Part shown: positions 1 through 11,610 of the stretch, in pieces
Layout of the letters: each line of letters starts with the position of its first letter
Numbering within the stretch: the stretch's first letter is position 1
Assembly: GCF_000485595.1 (NCBI RefSeq)
Contig: NW_014577120.1
Coordinates: forward strand, 452,494 to 491,486
Source: Priapulus caudatus
Taxonomy: Eukaryota; Priapulida; Priapulimorpha; Priapulimorphida; Priapulidae
DNA length: 38,993 bases
Direction of reading: 5' to 3'
The notes under the pieces: generated by a model
Seen by the model: only the letters and a program-made list of their open reading frames with translations
What the model was told of the DNA's origin: nothing
Databases searched by the model: none
Translations under genes and position numbers: made by a program

Positions 1-506
1 TTATTCGTGTCAATTGAGCATATCACTTTTTGTGTAAAATAACCCGCTCATGTCAATCGGAAAATTCCGTAAGAGCAAATTTACACTTTCTCTCCCGAGT
101 TGCGTAGTAATTGTTTACAAATTACGTATGGGCGAGTTGTGGTATCCTAAGCTGACGTCATCATGATACATGTCAACCTATACGGAATGTCCGTAAGTTT
201 TACAGATTTTCCCCCATTTAAATTGCTTACGGGCATACACCTAAAATCATACGGATTATAAACAAACTTGGCTCAAAATTTATTGCGCGCTGTTTTGTTT
301 AGAGAACGATAAAATAACGTAGTCAGGTAGAAACGCAATGCAAAATAAACACAGATGAATGCTGTGTAATTACACCAACTGACAGGCAGCTCGAGATGGC
401 AAAAAGGGCTGCCTATGAATACAATCAGGAGCACCCATGATGATTGGTCAATCATGATAATTCAAGGAAGGTTACTCCTGCTGCAGTGAATGCAGACTAG
501 AGACTG

Positions 507-1092
507 CAGGGGTCGAAATTAGATTTTTATTATGGTATCCATTCGGGATACCAGGTATTGAAATCTGGTATCCCCCCAAAGATCTGGTATCCCATTTTTT
601 GGATAGTAATTTCAACAATGTAGGTATCCAAAATCTTGAAATATGCAATAAAATATTAACATTTGAAAATTATTAATATGTCATGTAATTATTATATAAA
701 AACATGAAAACAGATTCACAGATATGCACAGACAAGTACACTGCAGACGTATTGTCTCGACACATTGTCTGGTTCGCTTGATACAATGTATACACATCAC
801 ATAATTCACATTTATGATCAACATCGGCCACGCTTACGCTTGCGCTTGCAAATATGCTATGCCTGCTGTATAACGCTAGTGTGGCTATATAGTAAGGGTG
901 CCTGAGCCCGCTCAGATCGCACGCACTCGCTCAGATGCGCTGCCGTATAAAGTTGATAACTCAACAACCACTATCCCGATTTTGGCAATTTTTTTTTACT
1001 ATCCCGTCAGGATACCAAGCATCCAAATCTGGTATCCAACACAAGAATCTACTATCCCGCGGATATCGGGATACCGCTAATTTCGACCCCTG
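507..1092. mobile_element. hAT-like MITE, CAGGGGTCGAAATTAG termini
   Basis: Inverted ends CAGGGGTCGAAATTAG and CTAATTTCGACCCCTG are flanked by GACTG (502-506 and 1093-1097). The 586-bp interior repeats a (T/A)CTGGTATCCC motif. No transposase is visible. It lies in CDC73 intron 2. Confidence 0.8.
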
Positions 1093-2025
1093 GACTGCAG
1101 AGATGACTCTCGGTTAATAAAGTGTTAATATTAAACTCATTTTGTTGTGATTTGTAGATCCTAAGGATTTCTTATAGATTTTATGGATTTTTCCAGAAGG
1201 TTATACAAGTGGGCATCCGAAGGGGTTGACATGTTTAAAGGGAGAGTTTACTCTAGGTTCTAGGGTTATTTTCAGCTAATTTAGGTTATAATTACACTAC
1301 ATAAAAAGATTCATGGTTCTATCACCGTTAGAAATATTTTTTTTTTATGTTTTAAAACTAACGACTACAGTTTGATTACAACGACGGTGGCACCACTCAA
1401 AGCGCACGATCTAATAAGTTGCGCAAAACCACTTTCCAGCCAAGAGCTACAGACTGAGGTACGTGTTTCTTATTTATTCATTTAAAAGCAAAAAGATTGT
1501 AATATCTTATAAACGACATATAGTTTCAGTTATAATTTATGGATAAATTTGCCCTAAAATGAATATCGTTCGGTTAAATAGCATTTAGGTATAAATATAA
1601 TTGCACTTTTGTGATTAGCCCTCAGTCTGTAACGTGCATAATAAATTGTCAAATACGCAATTTTTCCGGGGTGGCAGCACGGTCGCGGGTGTCATGGCGC
1701 CGTTCAAATTTCGTAGCGTTGATGTGTAATTAATTATAACAATTAAATTAGGTATCTGGTAACAAATACGTGTGGGTATACATGATTTGTTATACAGTAA
1801 GTACAGTTGTATGCAGTAAAATCCTAGAGGCTACTGTCCCTTTAAGTAAACTGAGTTGAGGTAATCTGGGGTGTTACGATAATTTTTAATAAAGATGTCC
1901 ACCATATCATTTGGAATTATACCACTGAAAATTTCGAGACTGCTATAGACCCATTGACATGGTCAAATATAAATATGTACATGCATATGTTATAATAATA
2001 CCTGTTATCAAACCCCTATACTCAC

Positions 2026-5000
2026 CGCGGCACGCCGGACATACATCGGATGTGAAAGGCTGACATTCTTAAGCAGAAAGAGCACACAGTCCAATGTGTA
2101 GTATTCCTTGGCTGTGCCATCTCTACCCGATCTGTGAAGATACACGACGCATGATCTTACTTACAGTTAAACACGTCCGGCTGCTATCACTGACAAACAC
2201 AAATACACAATGTCAACATGAATTGAATCCGATTTGAAATTATTTGATCCGATTGATTGAATCTGATACATAAGTGATAAGAACAAATCCTCGACAAATG
2301 AACTTACAAGGACACATTCCATTACTTATCACTTTAGTAACTTTTTTAAATCTCAACTTTACGTTTGTGATATTTCTAGTATATAGGCTTTATTTAGGAC
2401 AACGTATGAAATTATTGCTCTGATTAAATGCCATGAGAGAGAGGTGTCCAGATCTTCTAAAACAGACAGTGGCACAGTGCAAAGGAAGGAAGTCTAGTGT
2501 ATGCCTAGTGAGTTATTCCAAAAACTGAAAAAGACCAGTTCCAATTAACCGGGAAGTGAACCAACCCAGTTGAAGTACCAAACAAATCGTTATCATGTCA
2601 TAGTTGGTAAAAATATTATAGCTAATGCTAACATACGCTTAGACGTATTCCCCCAGTATATCATAGTATCAGGAGTAGATAACAGGGAAGGAGTGTCACA
2701 TCAATAAACAAGGGAAATTCGTCATTTACTAGCCTTATAATACCTACGATTTACTACGCGTAACTCATCCAACTTTACAACCGATTTCCCGCCTATATTC
2801 AAACAAAAGGCAGCTACTAACGCACTATTGCTAACTCGGCGGGCAATCTGGCTCGCTGGGAGATTTGAGCCCGATCTGCTGCTGATTGCGGTTGGTGTGC
2901 GTGCATGGGGGCATGCCAGCTGTATGCCGGTATGCCGGTATGTAGCTGTGTACCGGGTCAAAGGTTATCTCGCCGAGTGTTGCGTTGATGCCTAATCTCC
3001 CAGCGAGCCACATGCCTCGCCGAGTTAGCAATAGCGCGTTAGTAGCTGCCTTTTGTTTGAATATAGGCGGGCAATCGGCTCGGATTGATGGCCAAAGAAT
3101 GGATAATCGTGTCATACATTTTAGTCTGTATCTCCGGATTGCTTGTGTATACGTCACGAGGAAACGATTTCGCATGATGCTAGGCGAATGTACTGTGTAC
3201 GATTTGACCTCAAGTTGGATGAGTTACGCGTAGTAAATCATAGGTATTTTAAGGCTAGTAAATGACGAATTTCCCATGTTTATTGATGTCACACTCCTTC
3301 CCTATTATCTACTCCTGATAGTATCATAACATGTACCATGTACAATACTGTACCACGTACTACGTAGTGAATCACAGGCACTTGGAGCATTTCAATAAAA
3401 TATAATGCTAAATATACGAAATCTATTTACTACCAAAGCCTTAATGACAATGTTTCTATACTCTTTTACCTATTATTGCCGACAATTTCCTGTAAATGCC
3501 GTCCAAATGCTCATCTACAACAAACACCGGCTGCCGCTGCACAGTGACACATAAATATATAGCAGGTAGGAAAGCGTGCTGCCAAAATTCGCTCAACGCT
3601 CGCTTGATTTCACACAAATACAACACAAATATTCAACCATTCTACTCCATCTTTGTTTCTATTTCAAGAACAGTGTTCACTTGTTATAAAAACATACTGT
3701 CTGTGTTTGTAACCGAGCTGTGTCACGCGAAATCACACAAAGCCTGACGAAATTCTTGCGTTCTCTCCCGTTGCGCAGTTTATGTAAATGGCTGTCGGAA
3801 TCAGGAAACACCCACAGGCGCTCTTCGTGACCTCATTTTTGTGCTGCAACGCTCCAACGTTTTTGCAATGCTCCACTGGTGGCTTTGACAGGGCTCGTAC
3901 GGGAGTTGGAAAGCAGCGTGGTAGTTTCCCAAAATGCAGTGCGCCTATAGCCCTGTACTTGCAGCCATTTACATAAACTGCGCAACGGGAGAGAACGCGA
4001 GAATTTCGTCAGGCTTTGTGTGATTTCGCGTGACACAGCTCGGTTACGAACACAGACAGTATGTTTTTATAACAAGTCAACACTGTTCTTGAAATAGAAA
4101 CAAAAATGGAGTAGAATGGTTGAATATACATGTGTGTATGTATGTGTTTTTATATACATTGTCATTGATATGTGTTGTATTCGTGTGAAATCAAGCAAGC
4201 GTCGAGCAAATTTTGGCAGCACGCTTTCCTACCTGCTATATATTTATGTGTCAGTGTGCAGCGGCAGCAATTAAAGGCTCACAATGCGCATCCAAACGCT
4301 AATTTCTCCAGTACTAGACTAGCAAATACTTCGTGTCATGCATAATCATACTACCTTATGGCAAAATAAACTCTAGTTCCTCCCATTTCACTGCGCGTTG
4401 TCTTATAAAAGGTATTTTGAAAATACCTCCAATGTTGTTGAAATTCTCCGATGTTGGTGACAGTTTCCCCAATCCCCAAGCAACCGTGCAGCGGTGCTGC
4501 GGTACAGCGGTACGGGCGCAGCAAAGATAAAAACATGTGACGTCACGTCACCACTTCGAGGCTATTTTGTTTGGCAAACATTCGGCGTTTGCGCCAGAAT
4601 GCCAGTTTTCTCACCTCTTTCTTGTGGGTTTTAAGCAAACGCGCAGTGAAATGGGAGCAACTAGAGTTTATTTTGTCATAAGGTAGTGTGATTATGCATG
4701 ACACGAAGTATTTGCTAGTCTAGTACTGGAGAAATTAGCGTTTGGATGCGCATTGTGAGCCTTTAATCAATTTATTGCCAATGTGCATGCAATCTGCATC
4801 AGTGCATGCAATGGAGCCATGGAGCAATGGAGCACGTGTTTATTGTAGATCATTAGATGAGCATTTGGACGGCATTTACAGGAAATTGTCGGCAATAATA
4901 GGTGAAAGAAGGTATAGAAACATTAAGACTTTGGTAGTAAATAGATTTCGTATTTATTTAGCATTATATTTTATTGAAAAGCTCCAAGTGCCTGTGTCTG

Positions 5001-6000
5001 TGACTGTGTAGTAAATGACTCGATCATCGATGTCGGACTGAACTGTAGTCCGAGCCGACGCAGACCCCCGTAATGGGGTCTGCGGCCGTGTTTATCTCAA
5101 TCACGAAAAGCCACCTCCAGTTTGGAGGTGGCACTTATAAGTAATATATGCGCCCGATATGTATACAATCCTATTGCGTGAAACTTGCTTTAATCTGAAC
5201 TTGAATCATTTATCTACGTGCATGCACGCTATGATGTCCTGGTAGCGGCCACAACATAAGAATATATCAAGTTGTTAACCTAATGTAATGGTAAATATAA
5301 ACAGATCCAAAGAAAATGTTCGGTCTTCATTCACATTTGTCAACCAATGAAAATCACTTCCGGTTACTTCGGCTTTCCCGATGTTCAACAGGAAACATGG
5401 TAGGTAGTCCGCGCCATCTATTATTATTTCGAATTATTATTTCCGAGTGAACCCGAGGCTACCGGGAGTGAATTTCATTGGTCGATCGAAAAATCTGTCC
5501 AATATGGCCAAAAATATCGAAGTTACTCTGACTAGGATGAATTATTGCATGAAAACAAAGTTCTGAAATGGAGATAAAGTTTTCGGAAAGCGATATTGAC
5601 AAACAGAAGGTCTGTACTTGATATTTTGGGTTGGATATACCCCCGTCACGCCCTCACTGGGGCTACTCGATTCACCTATCCAATGTCCACACAAAAATTG
5701 CAACAATTTTTACAAGGGTGACTGCAGACGATAAACCCGCACCCTCAGATTAGCAAAGCGGAGTTATAACGTCTGCATTTGCGGACTAACTGAACTGATG
5801 GAGGATGCGACTTGTGAATCCAAAGTCGATTATTATCGAGATCAAGTAAAACAAGGTATTGATTCTTACCCCCACGCCAAATAGTTGGTTTTCACATTCT
5901 TTGGCCACGAAAATTCTCCAAAGATCACTTGACCGTCTCTTTCAACTGGTTCTTTTTTGTTGACATTGTACTGCCGTAACAAACTGAGAGGATCAGCCAT
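2026..6000 (-). CDS. CDC73: CDC73 / parafibromin, exons 1-2 (5' part, continues left of window)
   Basis: Parafibromin is a subunit of the nuclear Paf1 complex, which acts with RNA polymerase II in elongation and histone modification. Exon 1 is 6000-5870 (131 nt). It starts [12 protein letters not shown] and contains [14 protein letters not shown], the hallmark N-terminus of the family, and ends two bases into codon 44 at a GTAAG donor. The human exon 1 also ends at c.131, so the intron position and phase are conserved. Exon 2 is 2131-2026 (106 nt), entered after a TTCACAG acceptor. It reads KEYYTLD, then VLFLL, then [10 protein letters not shown], and ends at a GTGAGT donor. Its length and phase match human exon 2. 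Intron 1 is 3738 bp and packed with inverted repeats. I found no exon 3 in 1-2025, so the gene runs off the left edge. An upstream in-frame ATG at 6090 exists, but family alignment fixes the start at 6000. Confidence 0.95.
2670..3317. mobile_element. Long foldback element, CAGGAGTAGATAA termini
   Basis: The two halves are inverted copies of about 310 bp; for example GAAATTCGTCATTTACTAGC (2713) pairs with its complement near 3272. Ends CAGGAGTAGATAAC and TTATCTACTCCTG are flanked by ATAGTAT (2663-2669 and 3318-3324). Hairpin elements with the same ends recur at 29235, 30874 and 38080. It lies in CDC73 intron 1. Confidence 0.8.
3353..5016. repeat. Nested inverted-repeat array in CDC73 intron 1
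   Basis: Three inverted-repeat pairs are packed together. The outer arms (about 3353-3528 and 4768-5016) share, for example, GCATTTGGACGGCATTTACA in inverse form. Inner pair B fills 3530-4268, with ends GCTGCCGCTGC / GCAGCGGCAGC and arms of about 260 bp. Inner pair C fills 4270-4767, with ends ATTAAAGGCTCACAATGCGC and its complement. B and C abut exactly inside the outer arms. Short open frames here are repeat DNA, not genes. Confidence 0.8.
5033..5132. other. Three consecutive GC-rich hairpins
   Basis: Perfect stems: TCGGACT/AGTCCGA at 5033-5053, CGCAGACCCC/GGGGTCTGCG at 5059-5084, and GCCACCTCC/GGAGGTGGC at 5110-5132, with loops of 7, 6 and 5 bases. They directly follow the inverted-repeat array in CDC73 intron 1. 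I do not recognise an RNA family. Confidence 0.6.
5350..5495. repeat. Imperfect inverted repeat near the CDC73 promoter
   Basis: CCAATGAAAATCACTTCCGG (near 5344) is matched inversely by CCGGGAGTGAATTTCATTGG (near 5462). The spacer is about 100 bp. It is probably a decayed foldback element. Confidence 0.5.
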
Positions 6001-6067
6001 GATTACCGTTCTCAGATGCTCATGTGTTTTACTATTCTCACGAGTACTCGTGAGCCAAATTGGAGAA
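6001..6067. promoter_or_regulatory. Bidirectional CDC73/PGLS promoter core
   Basis: Only 67 bp separate the two start codons, so both 5' leaders and the core promoter must overlap each other or the opposite first exon. No TATA box is visible. A perfect 18-bp palindrome (CTCACGAGTACTCGTGAG) sits at 6037-6054, almost in the middle. That the element drives both genes is inference. Confidence 0.7.
6037..6054. promoter_or_regulatory. Perfect 18-bp palindrome in the bidirectional promoter
   Basis: CTCACGAGTACTCGTGAG is its own reverse complement. It lies between the divergent start codons and is a plausible site for a dimeric factor. I do not recognise the binding protein. It could also form a hairpin in either leader RNA. 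Confidence 0.6.
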
Positions 6068-8399
6068 ATGGCGTCTATAAATGTTTTCAAAACAGAGCTG
6101 CAAGTTGCAAAAGAAATCTGCAGCTTTGTTGAAATGAAAGCGAATGAAGCATTGGCGAGAGGAACTGATTTTACAGTGGGCTTTTCTGGTATTCTAATTT
6201 ATATCACATTAAACTGACACGCATTGGAATAATTTGTTAACTTAATTAACTTTGTCAATGAAAAGACTAAAACTAAAATTAAAACAGTAAAAGTTAACAT
6301 TGTCATGATGAGTTCTCAACTAAGTTAGTATTAAAGTAATTGTATTACTACTATTAGTATTATTACTAGTTACTATGTAACTATGGTCTTTGTTTCAATA
6401 AAGCAATTAAAGTTTAAGATGATGATGTGCAATAAAATGTGTGTTATTTCAGCATTTGTTGTTTTCTCCTGAAGCCTTCAAGTTCAAGTTCCACCTTCCA
6501 CAGTCTGTGTGGAACGTTCACACAATTGTGTGATATCAAATTATCAGTGCCGCGCGGCAGCTATTCCTCAGTGGTTGAGCTTGAGAAAAAGCTGCAGACG
6601 TGTAGTAGGGCATTAACTGCTGAGCATGTCTTGAATTGGAATGACCAGTATTGGGCACGTTGGGGTGGATGCTCTAAGGTATTCTAAGATAGTCGTCGGC
6701 AACTTTGTAGGGGTAACTTGCAGAGCAACTCTTCTTTTGCTATCTATATAGGTGGGAGTTTGCAAAAGTACTTGTGTGAGCATCTCCCTCGCATCTCGAC
6801 TGATTGGTCGAAATGGAGAATATTTTTCTGCGACGAGAGGCTGGTGTCGTTCGAAGACAACGACAGCACGTACAAGTATTACAGGGACAATCTGATTGGG
6901 AAAGCACCAATCCATACAGAGAACATCTTTCCAATCAATCCTAATCTATCAGGTATTGATCAGAAAACTTAGAAATGATGAGTTTAACAGTCATCCTAGT
7001 ACTTCATTAGCTTAATTATATATAGGACCGTAAGCATTTATTAATGTCTGGGTAAATTAAGTAAAGAAGGTAAACCTGCCCACTGAAAGTATGCAGTAAA
7101 CCTACAGTAACAGTCACTGATATAAATTTCACAAGTGAATAGATTGGTGTGGCCAGACATCACCAAACTACCATCTACCTTGATATCAAATTATAATTCA
7201 GAACGTATCACAAAGTTGGCATCGAGCAAAATGGCATTGAGTAGCACCTTGATATGTAATTCGGACAGTATCACAAATTTAGCACACTTAGATGAAACGG
7301 CATCAAGTAGCTGTACTGGTGTCCAATCTGTGTGACCATGTCAATGAGGCATATAAGTAAGATGCATATCTTGTGTCCCACTTAAATGTTTAATCTGTCT
7401 ATATTAGGTGAACACCGTTTTCTTTTCCAGTGGAAGAATGTGCGAAGGACTACACGGCTTGTTTGCGTAAGGTCTTTCCTGGTGACGATCTTCCCCGGTT
7501 TGATCTGCTTCTACTGGGGATTGGTCCAGATGGACATACTTGCTCCCTATTCCCTTCACATCCTCTGTTAGAGGTGAGTACTCATAGATGAAATAGCGAA
7601 GTCACACCCATGAATTGATTTACTCTTGGGAATAAAGTACAGTCTCTCAAACCATCTGCGATTTCATACATGTGCCTGTAAATTTTTTTGGCATATCACA
7701 GTCTATAGGGCATGCAAAGATTACCTCCAAAATATACACGCACCTTACACATGTCCACCAGTTGAAAGTGATTGATCGAGACACATTGCATTTTGAATTT
7801 TCGAGTTTATTCTACAGAATTTGTTTATTACCAGGAGAAAGATGTCCTCATAGCACCGATCAGCGACTCCCCCAAACCCCCGCCGTGTCGTGTTACCATG
7901 ACCTACCCTCTCATCAACAATGCTCGCTGCTGTGCATTTGTCAGCTGTGGAGCGGGCAAAGCTGCTATCCTCAAGGTATTTAACCCTGATCGCTCCTTTC
8001 GTCGCTAAAATGGCTTCACAGACCTTTTACATTCGTTTGTCGGTGACCTGACTTGCTAAGAAATAGCTTTAGCAGTTTCCAATTGCCAAGTGATGATAAC
8101 GCACCTCGTCAGATGAAATCGAAGCAGTAAATAAGAATTAGCCACGTAGACGCATTTCACACTACTGCACTACATCGGAAAACGTGTTTCCCAGGATTAT
8201 ACTAGTTTTGGAGCCAAGTTTTTGCATTGAGTCACGTACTGACAGCAGCACACTCTCTCTCACCTTGCAGACGATTCTAGCAGAGCAGCACGAGCCATTG
8301 CTTCCCGCTGCTCGAGTGAATCCGACCGACGGAAAAGTCTTCTGGTTCCTGGACGACGCTGCCGCTTCGATGCTGAAAAACTCGGAGCTGTTCGACTAG
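6068..8399 (+). CDS. PGLS: 6-phosphogluconolactonase, complete, five exons
   Basis: This enzyme hydrolyses 6-phosphoglucono-1,5-lactone to 6-phosphogluconate, the second step of the cytosolic oxidative pentose phosphate pathway. Exons are 6068-6188, 6752-6952, 7431-7573, 7835-7975 and 8271-8399. All introns are GT-AG, and phases 1, 1, 0, 0 join without a break. The product has 244 residues (human 258). Family motifs in order: GFSGGSL across the first junction (the sugar-phosphate-binding loop), [10 protein letters not shown] in exon 2, [16 protein letters not shown] in exon 3, [10 protein letters not shown] and GAGKAA in exon 4, and a final [11 protein letters not shown] block in exon 5. The start is the first ATG after the shared promoter and gives the expected N-terminus. 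No signal peptide or membrane segment is visible. It lies head to head with CDC73. Only the first-intron donor, GTATTC, departs from consensus. Confidence 0.97.
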
Positions 8400-8465
8400 C
8401 TATAGCCTCTCGCGTCGGCCGGACGTCGAGGAGCGTCGGGGCATGTCGTGGCTCGTACTTAATTG

Positions 8466-8475
8466 TCTCGCGAGA
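8466..8475. promoter_or_regulatory. TCTCGCGAGA palindrome
   Basis: This 10-mer is a motif known from CpG-island promoters. Here it lies 67 bp past the PGLS stop codon, inside the likely 3' UTR, so either an unseen promoter or chance explains it. Confidence 0.35.
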
Positions 8476-8616
8476 GAGAGGGCAAACTCACGGTGATGGC
8501 GCGTAGTCTTTCTTCGTTTTATACGTGCAGTGCCTATAATTTTGACTCGGACGTTTGAACCTAGTGATAGATGAATGGTGTTAGGGCTTTGTGTGTAGTA
8601 GGCATCCTCCCCCCCT

Positions 8617-8700
8617 TTTTAGCTCATCTGACATAGTCAGATGCAGCTTGTAGAATCGCATGATCGTCCGTCCGTCCGTCCCGTGCCCCGTCCTCCGGCG
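8617..8700. repeat. TTTTAGCTCATCTGA...GTCCGTCCGTCC repeat end
   Basis: TTTTTAGCTCATCTGACATA, a small hairpin (CATCTGAC/GTCAGATG), and then GTCCGTCCGTCCGTCC. The same order in inverse occurs at 18110-18208. A possible opposite terminus, GGCTCTTGTTTAAAT, lies at 11908-11922, which would make one element of about 3.3 kb around the purine tract; this is inference. Confidence 0.5.
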
Positions 8701-8854
8701 CCGGGTGTGCGTTGCCCGCGGGGCACAGTGGTGGGCCGAAGAGAGTGGCTAAAGCGCTCGGACGTGAGTCCTGTGATGTCGAAGGGTGCGGGGTGGGGTG
8801 GGTGACGTGGGGGTGAAGCGTGTCGGGAAAACGAGTGTGGATGGTCGAAGCTGG

Positions 8855-8867
8855 GGGTCAAAGGTCA
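8855..8867 (+). promoter_or_regulatory. DR1 nuclear-receptor-type site
   Basis: GGGTCAAAGGTCA is a consensus direct repeat with 1-bp spacing, as bound by HNF4, RXR and COUP-TF class receptors. Function is inferred from motif only. Confidence 0.45.
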
Positions 8868-9076
8868 AACGGTCTGAGTGGTGTAGGGGGGTGGGGTGGA
8901 TGAAACAGGGGGGGAACATCGTGGCGGCGGCCTGGTCCTTAACTTAAGGTATAGGGAGGAAGGGCAGAATTGCGCACAAATCTAAACGGCTCGGACCGGT
9001 AGGCTCGTGATAGTCAGGGTCGGGTGTATAGCATCATGGTAGGAAACAGCCGCCTGTGCCGAAATTGGAGTGCACA

Positions 9077-9089
9077 GGGTCAAAGGTCA
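9077..9089 (+). promoter_or_regulatory. Second DR1 site
   Basis: The identical 13-mer GGGTCAAAGGTCA occurs 222 bp after the first, in the same orientation, downstream of PGLS. Confidence 0.45.
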
Positions 9090-10049
9090 ATTAGGGCAGG
9101 GGGGCAGATTTTGACCAGTTTTCTGGAGGAGCAGGCGTGGTGAGCGCGGAGGGGACGATTGGAATACTTTTCTGTTTCAGCGGTGACCTAACATGTTTAA
9201 TGGCTTGTATTGAAAAAGGGGACCAGTGAAGATGTGCTTTCCACTGGGACGTGCGAAGAGGGAGGAGAGGTCGGATGAAGGCGCGGGGTGACACCTCAAG
9301 AGGGAGGATTAAACATGGATTTGTTAACTGTTACGTGGTAGAAAGATATTTGACTGCTGGGTTTGGCTAGGGATGTGGGAGAATCTATGCATGCCTGGAT
9401 GTATGAGGCTACAATGTCACATGTGAAATTTCAAAAGCTGTAAATTGGCTTGAAGAAGGTTTAATGCTCCTTAAATCGTATGAATTTCTGAGTGGGCATT
9501 GCTGTGAGCTAGTCAGTTGTGTGAATTATCCAGCTTTGGCCAGTGGGCCAACTGCCAGTGCAGTGTGGTGGTGATCAGTATGGTGTAGTTTTTGGGCGCT
9601 GCGTTAATTAGGGTACAAGGTGCAGCTCTCTATTTCAGGCCTGTAGGGGCTTGTGTAGGGGAAATGGACGAGTGGCTTACCTATTGCGGTCTTGCAAATA
9701 GTGTTACTGATAGCTACGTTAACGATGGTAAGCGCCAGCTACCAGACAGTACGCGGCGGCATCTCGTGGCAAATTTGCAATAACGATACCAACGAACATT
9801 TTTCGAGAAGCTCCTGATAGCCATCCCAGTGTTTGAAATAAGGGCTATCGCGGCTTGTTTCGTATTAACATATACTATAGTATAAACATTATGTGAATTA
9901 TAATAAAAAGCGTTACCCGGTGGCCTTGCTAGCTTCACGAAATGGTCTTGCTAGGGTTAGAAGACCATGCAGACAATCAGTCTGATAGAGCAATCAAAGA
10001 CTCTGTATACCGGACAATCAGTTCGTAAGCAGCTCTCCGGGCAGGCGCG

Positions 10050-10323
10050 TACCCGTGCCTGCGAGAAACGAGAGAAATTGGAGAGAGAGGGAGAGAGAAG
10101 AGACGCGAGGGAAGAGAGTGATGAGAGAGGAGAGCGGGCGACGAGAGAGGTGAAGAGAGAGAGAGAGAGAGAGAGCGAGAAGGAGAGGAGAGAGAGAGTG
10201 GCGGCGGAGAGAGAGGAAGAGGAGAGAGAGCGACGGGGTGGGAAGAGAGTGAGAGAGGGAGAGCGGCCGTGCACCGGGCGAGAGAGACGAAGAGATGGAG
10301 AGAGAAGGAGAGAGAGGAGAGAG

Positions 10324-10360
<37 letters not shown>

Positions 10361-10503
10361 CGAGAGAGAGGGGAAGAGGAGGAGAGAGTGATAGAGAGAG
10401 GCTGAGAGAGTAGAGAAGAAGAAGATGAGAAAGAGAGAGAGCGCGCGGAACGAGTGAGAGAGAAAGACGAGAGAGAGAGGAGAGAGAGAGAGAGAAGAGA
10501 AGA

Positions 10504-10537
<34 letters not shown>

Positions 10538-11051
10538 GGGAGAGAGAGAGAGATCAGAAAGAGAAAGGAGAGAGAGCAGAGAGAGCGAGAGAGAGAGAGA
10601 GAGCGGGCGATGAGGAGAGAGAGCGAGGAGAGAAGAGAGAAAGAGAGATGAAGAGAGAGAGAGAGGGAAGAGAGAGAGAGTGATATGAGAGAGGGGGAGC
10701 CGAGAGAGGGAGGGAGAGGAAGAGAGAGAGAAAAGATGCAGAGAGGCGGGTGCGGCTGAGGGGGGAGACACAAAAAAGAGTGAGAGAGAACAGAGAGAGA
10801 GAGAAGAGGAGAAGAGAGAGAGGAGGGAGAGAGAGATGGAGAGAGCAGAGAGAGGAGAGAGACGATGAGGAGGAGGGGAGAGAGAAAGGAGAGAGAACCA
10901 AGACAAGGACAAAGCAAAGAGAGGAGAGACAACGAGGGAGCGATGAATGAGTGAGGGCGGCGGAGTGAGAGGGGAGAGAGAGAGCGTGGAAGGAAGAGAA
11001 GCGAGCAAGAGAGAGAGAGAGAGAGAGAGAGAAGAAGAGAGAGAGAGCAGT

Positions 11052-11126
<75 letters not shown>

Positions 11127-11610
11127 TGGAGATGAGAGAGAGAGAGAGATAGAGAGAGAGAGGAAGATGAGGAGGAAGAGAGACGAGAGAGAGCAGGAGA
11201 GAGAGAGGAGTTGTGGGATCGAGCGCGAGGGACGAGGAGAGAGCGACCCGCCAGTGTGTCGCGAGCGAGAGAGAGCAGGGAGAGGCAGAGAGCCGCGGAA
11301 GGGAAGAGATATGAGCAATAGCGAGGTAGAGCGAGAAGAGAAAGAATGAGAGCAATGAGGGAGGAGCCAGGGGCGAGCACACGTGCGGCGAACGTGGCGA
11401 TGGGGGAGGGTGCTCGGTTGATTCCTTGCCGGGCCTGAGTTTAGCATCAGCCAGAGCCTGCGCNNNNNNNNNNNNNNNNNNNNNNNNNGAGGGAGGTCGA
11501 AGGTAGGGGGAGGGAGATGGGAGGTAAGGGGGGAAGTGAGAGGCAAGAGGAGTGAAGTGGGAGGCAGGGGGAGGGAGGTGGGACGCAGTGGGGAGGGAGG
11601 TGGGAGAGAA
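10050..11610. repeat. Long polypurine (GA)n-rich tract with assembly gap
   Basis: About 1.5 kb is almost wholly A and G on the plus strand, mostly GA dinucleotides with AGG, GGG and CG interruptions. The long Arg/Glu and Ser/Leu open frames on either strand are artefacts of this composition. Confidence 0.95.
11464..11488. other. Assembly gap, 25 N
   Basis: A run of 25 N at the edge of the polypurine tract. Its true length is unknown. Confidence 0.99.

Larger units (their letters stand above)
8400..10049. other. PGLS 3' flank without recognisable genes
   Basis: G-rich unique-looking DNA. Apart from the repeat end, the DR1 pair and an AATAAA at 9902, I see no coding exon. The PGLS polyadenylation site could not be placed. 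Confidence 0.5.

Noticed and set aside
3496-5011. Several 60-90 codon frames
   Set aside because: They lie in inverted-repeat arms and are mirrored on both sides; no protein features.
9957-11546. Open frames up to 467 codons on both strands in the polypurine tract
   Set aside because: They consist of Arg/Glu or Ser/Leu repeats dictated by GA dinucleotides, overlap in several frames and one crosses the N gap.
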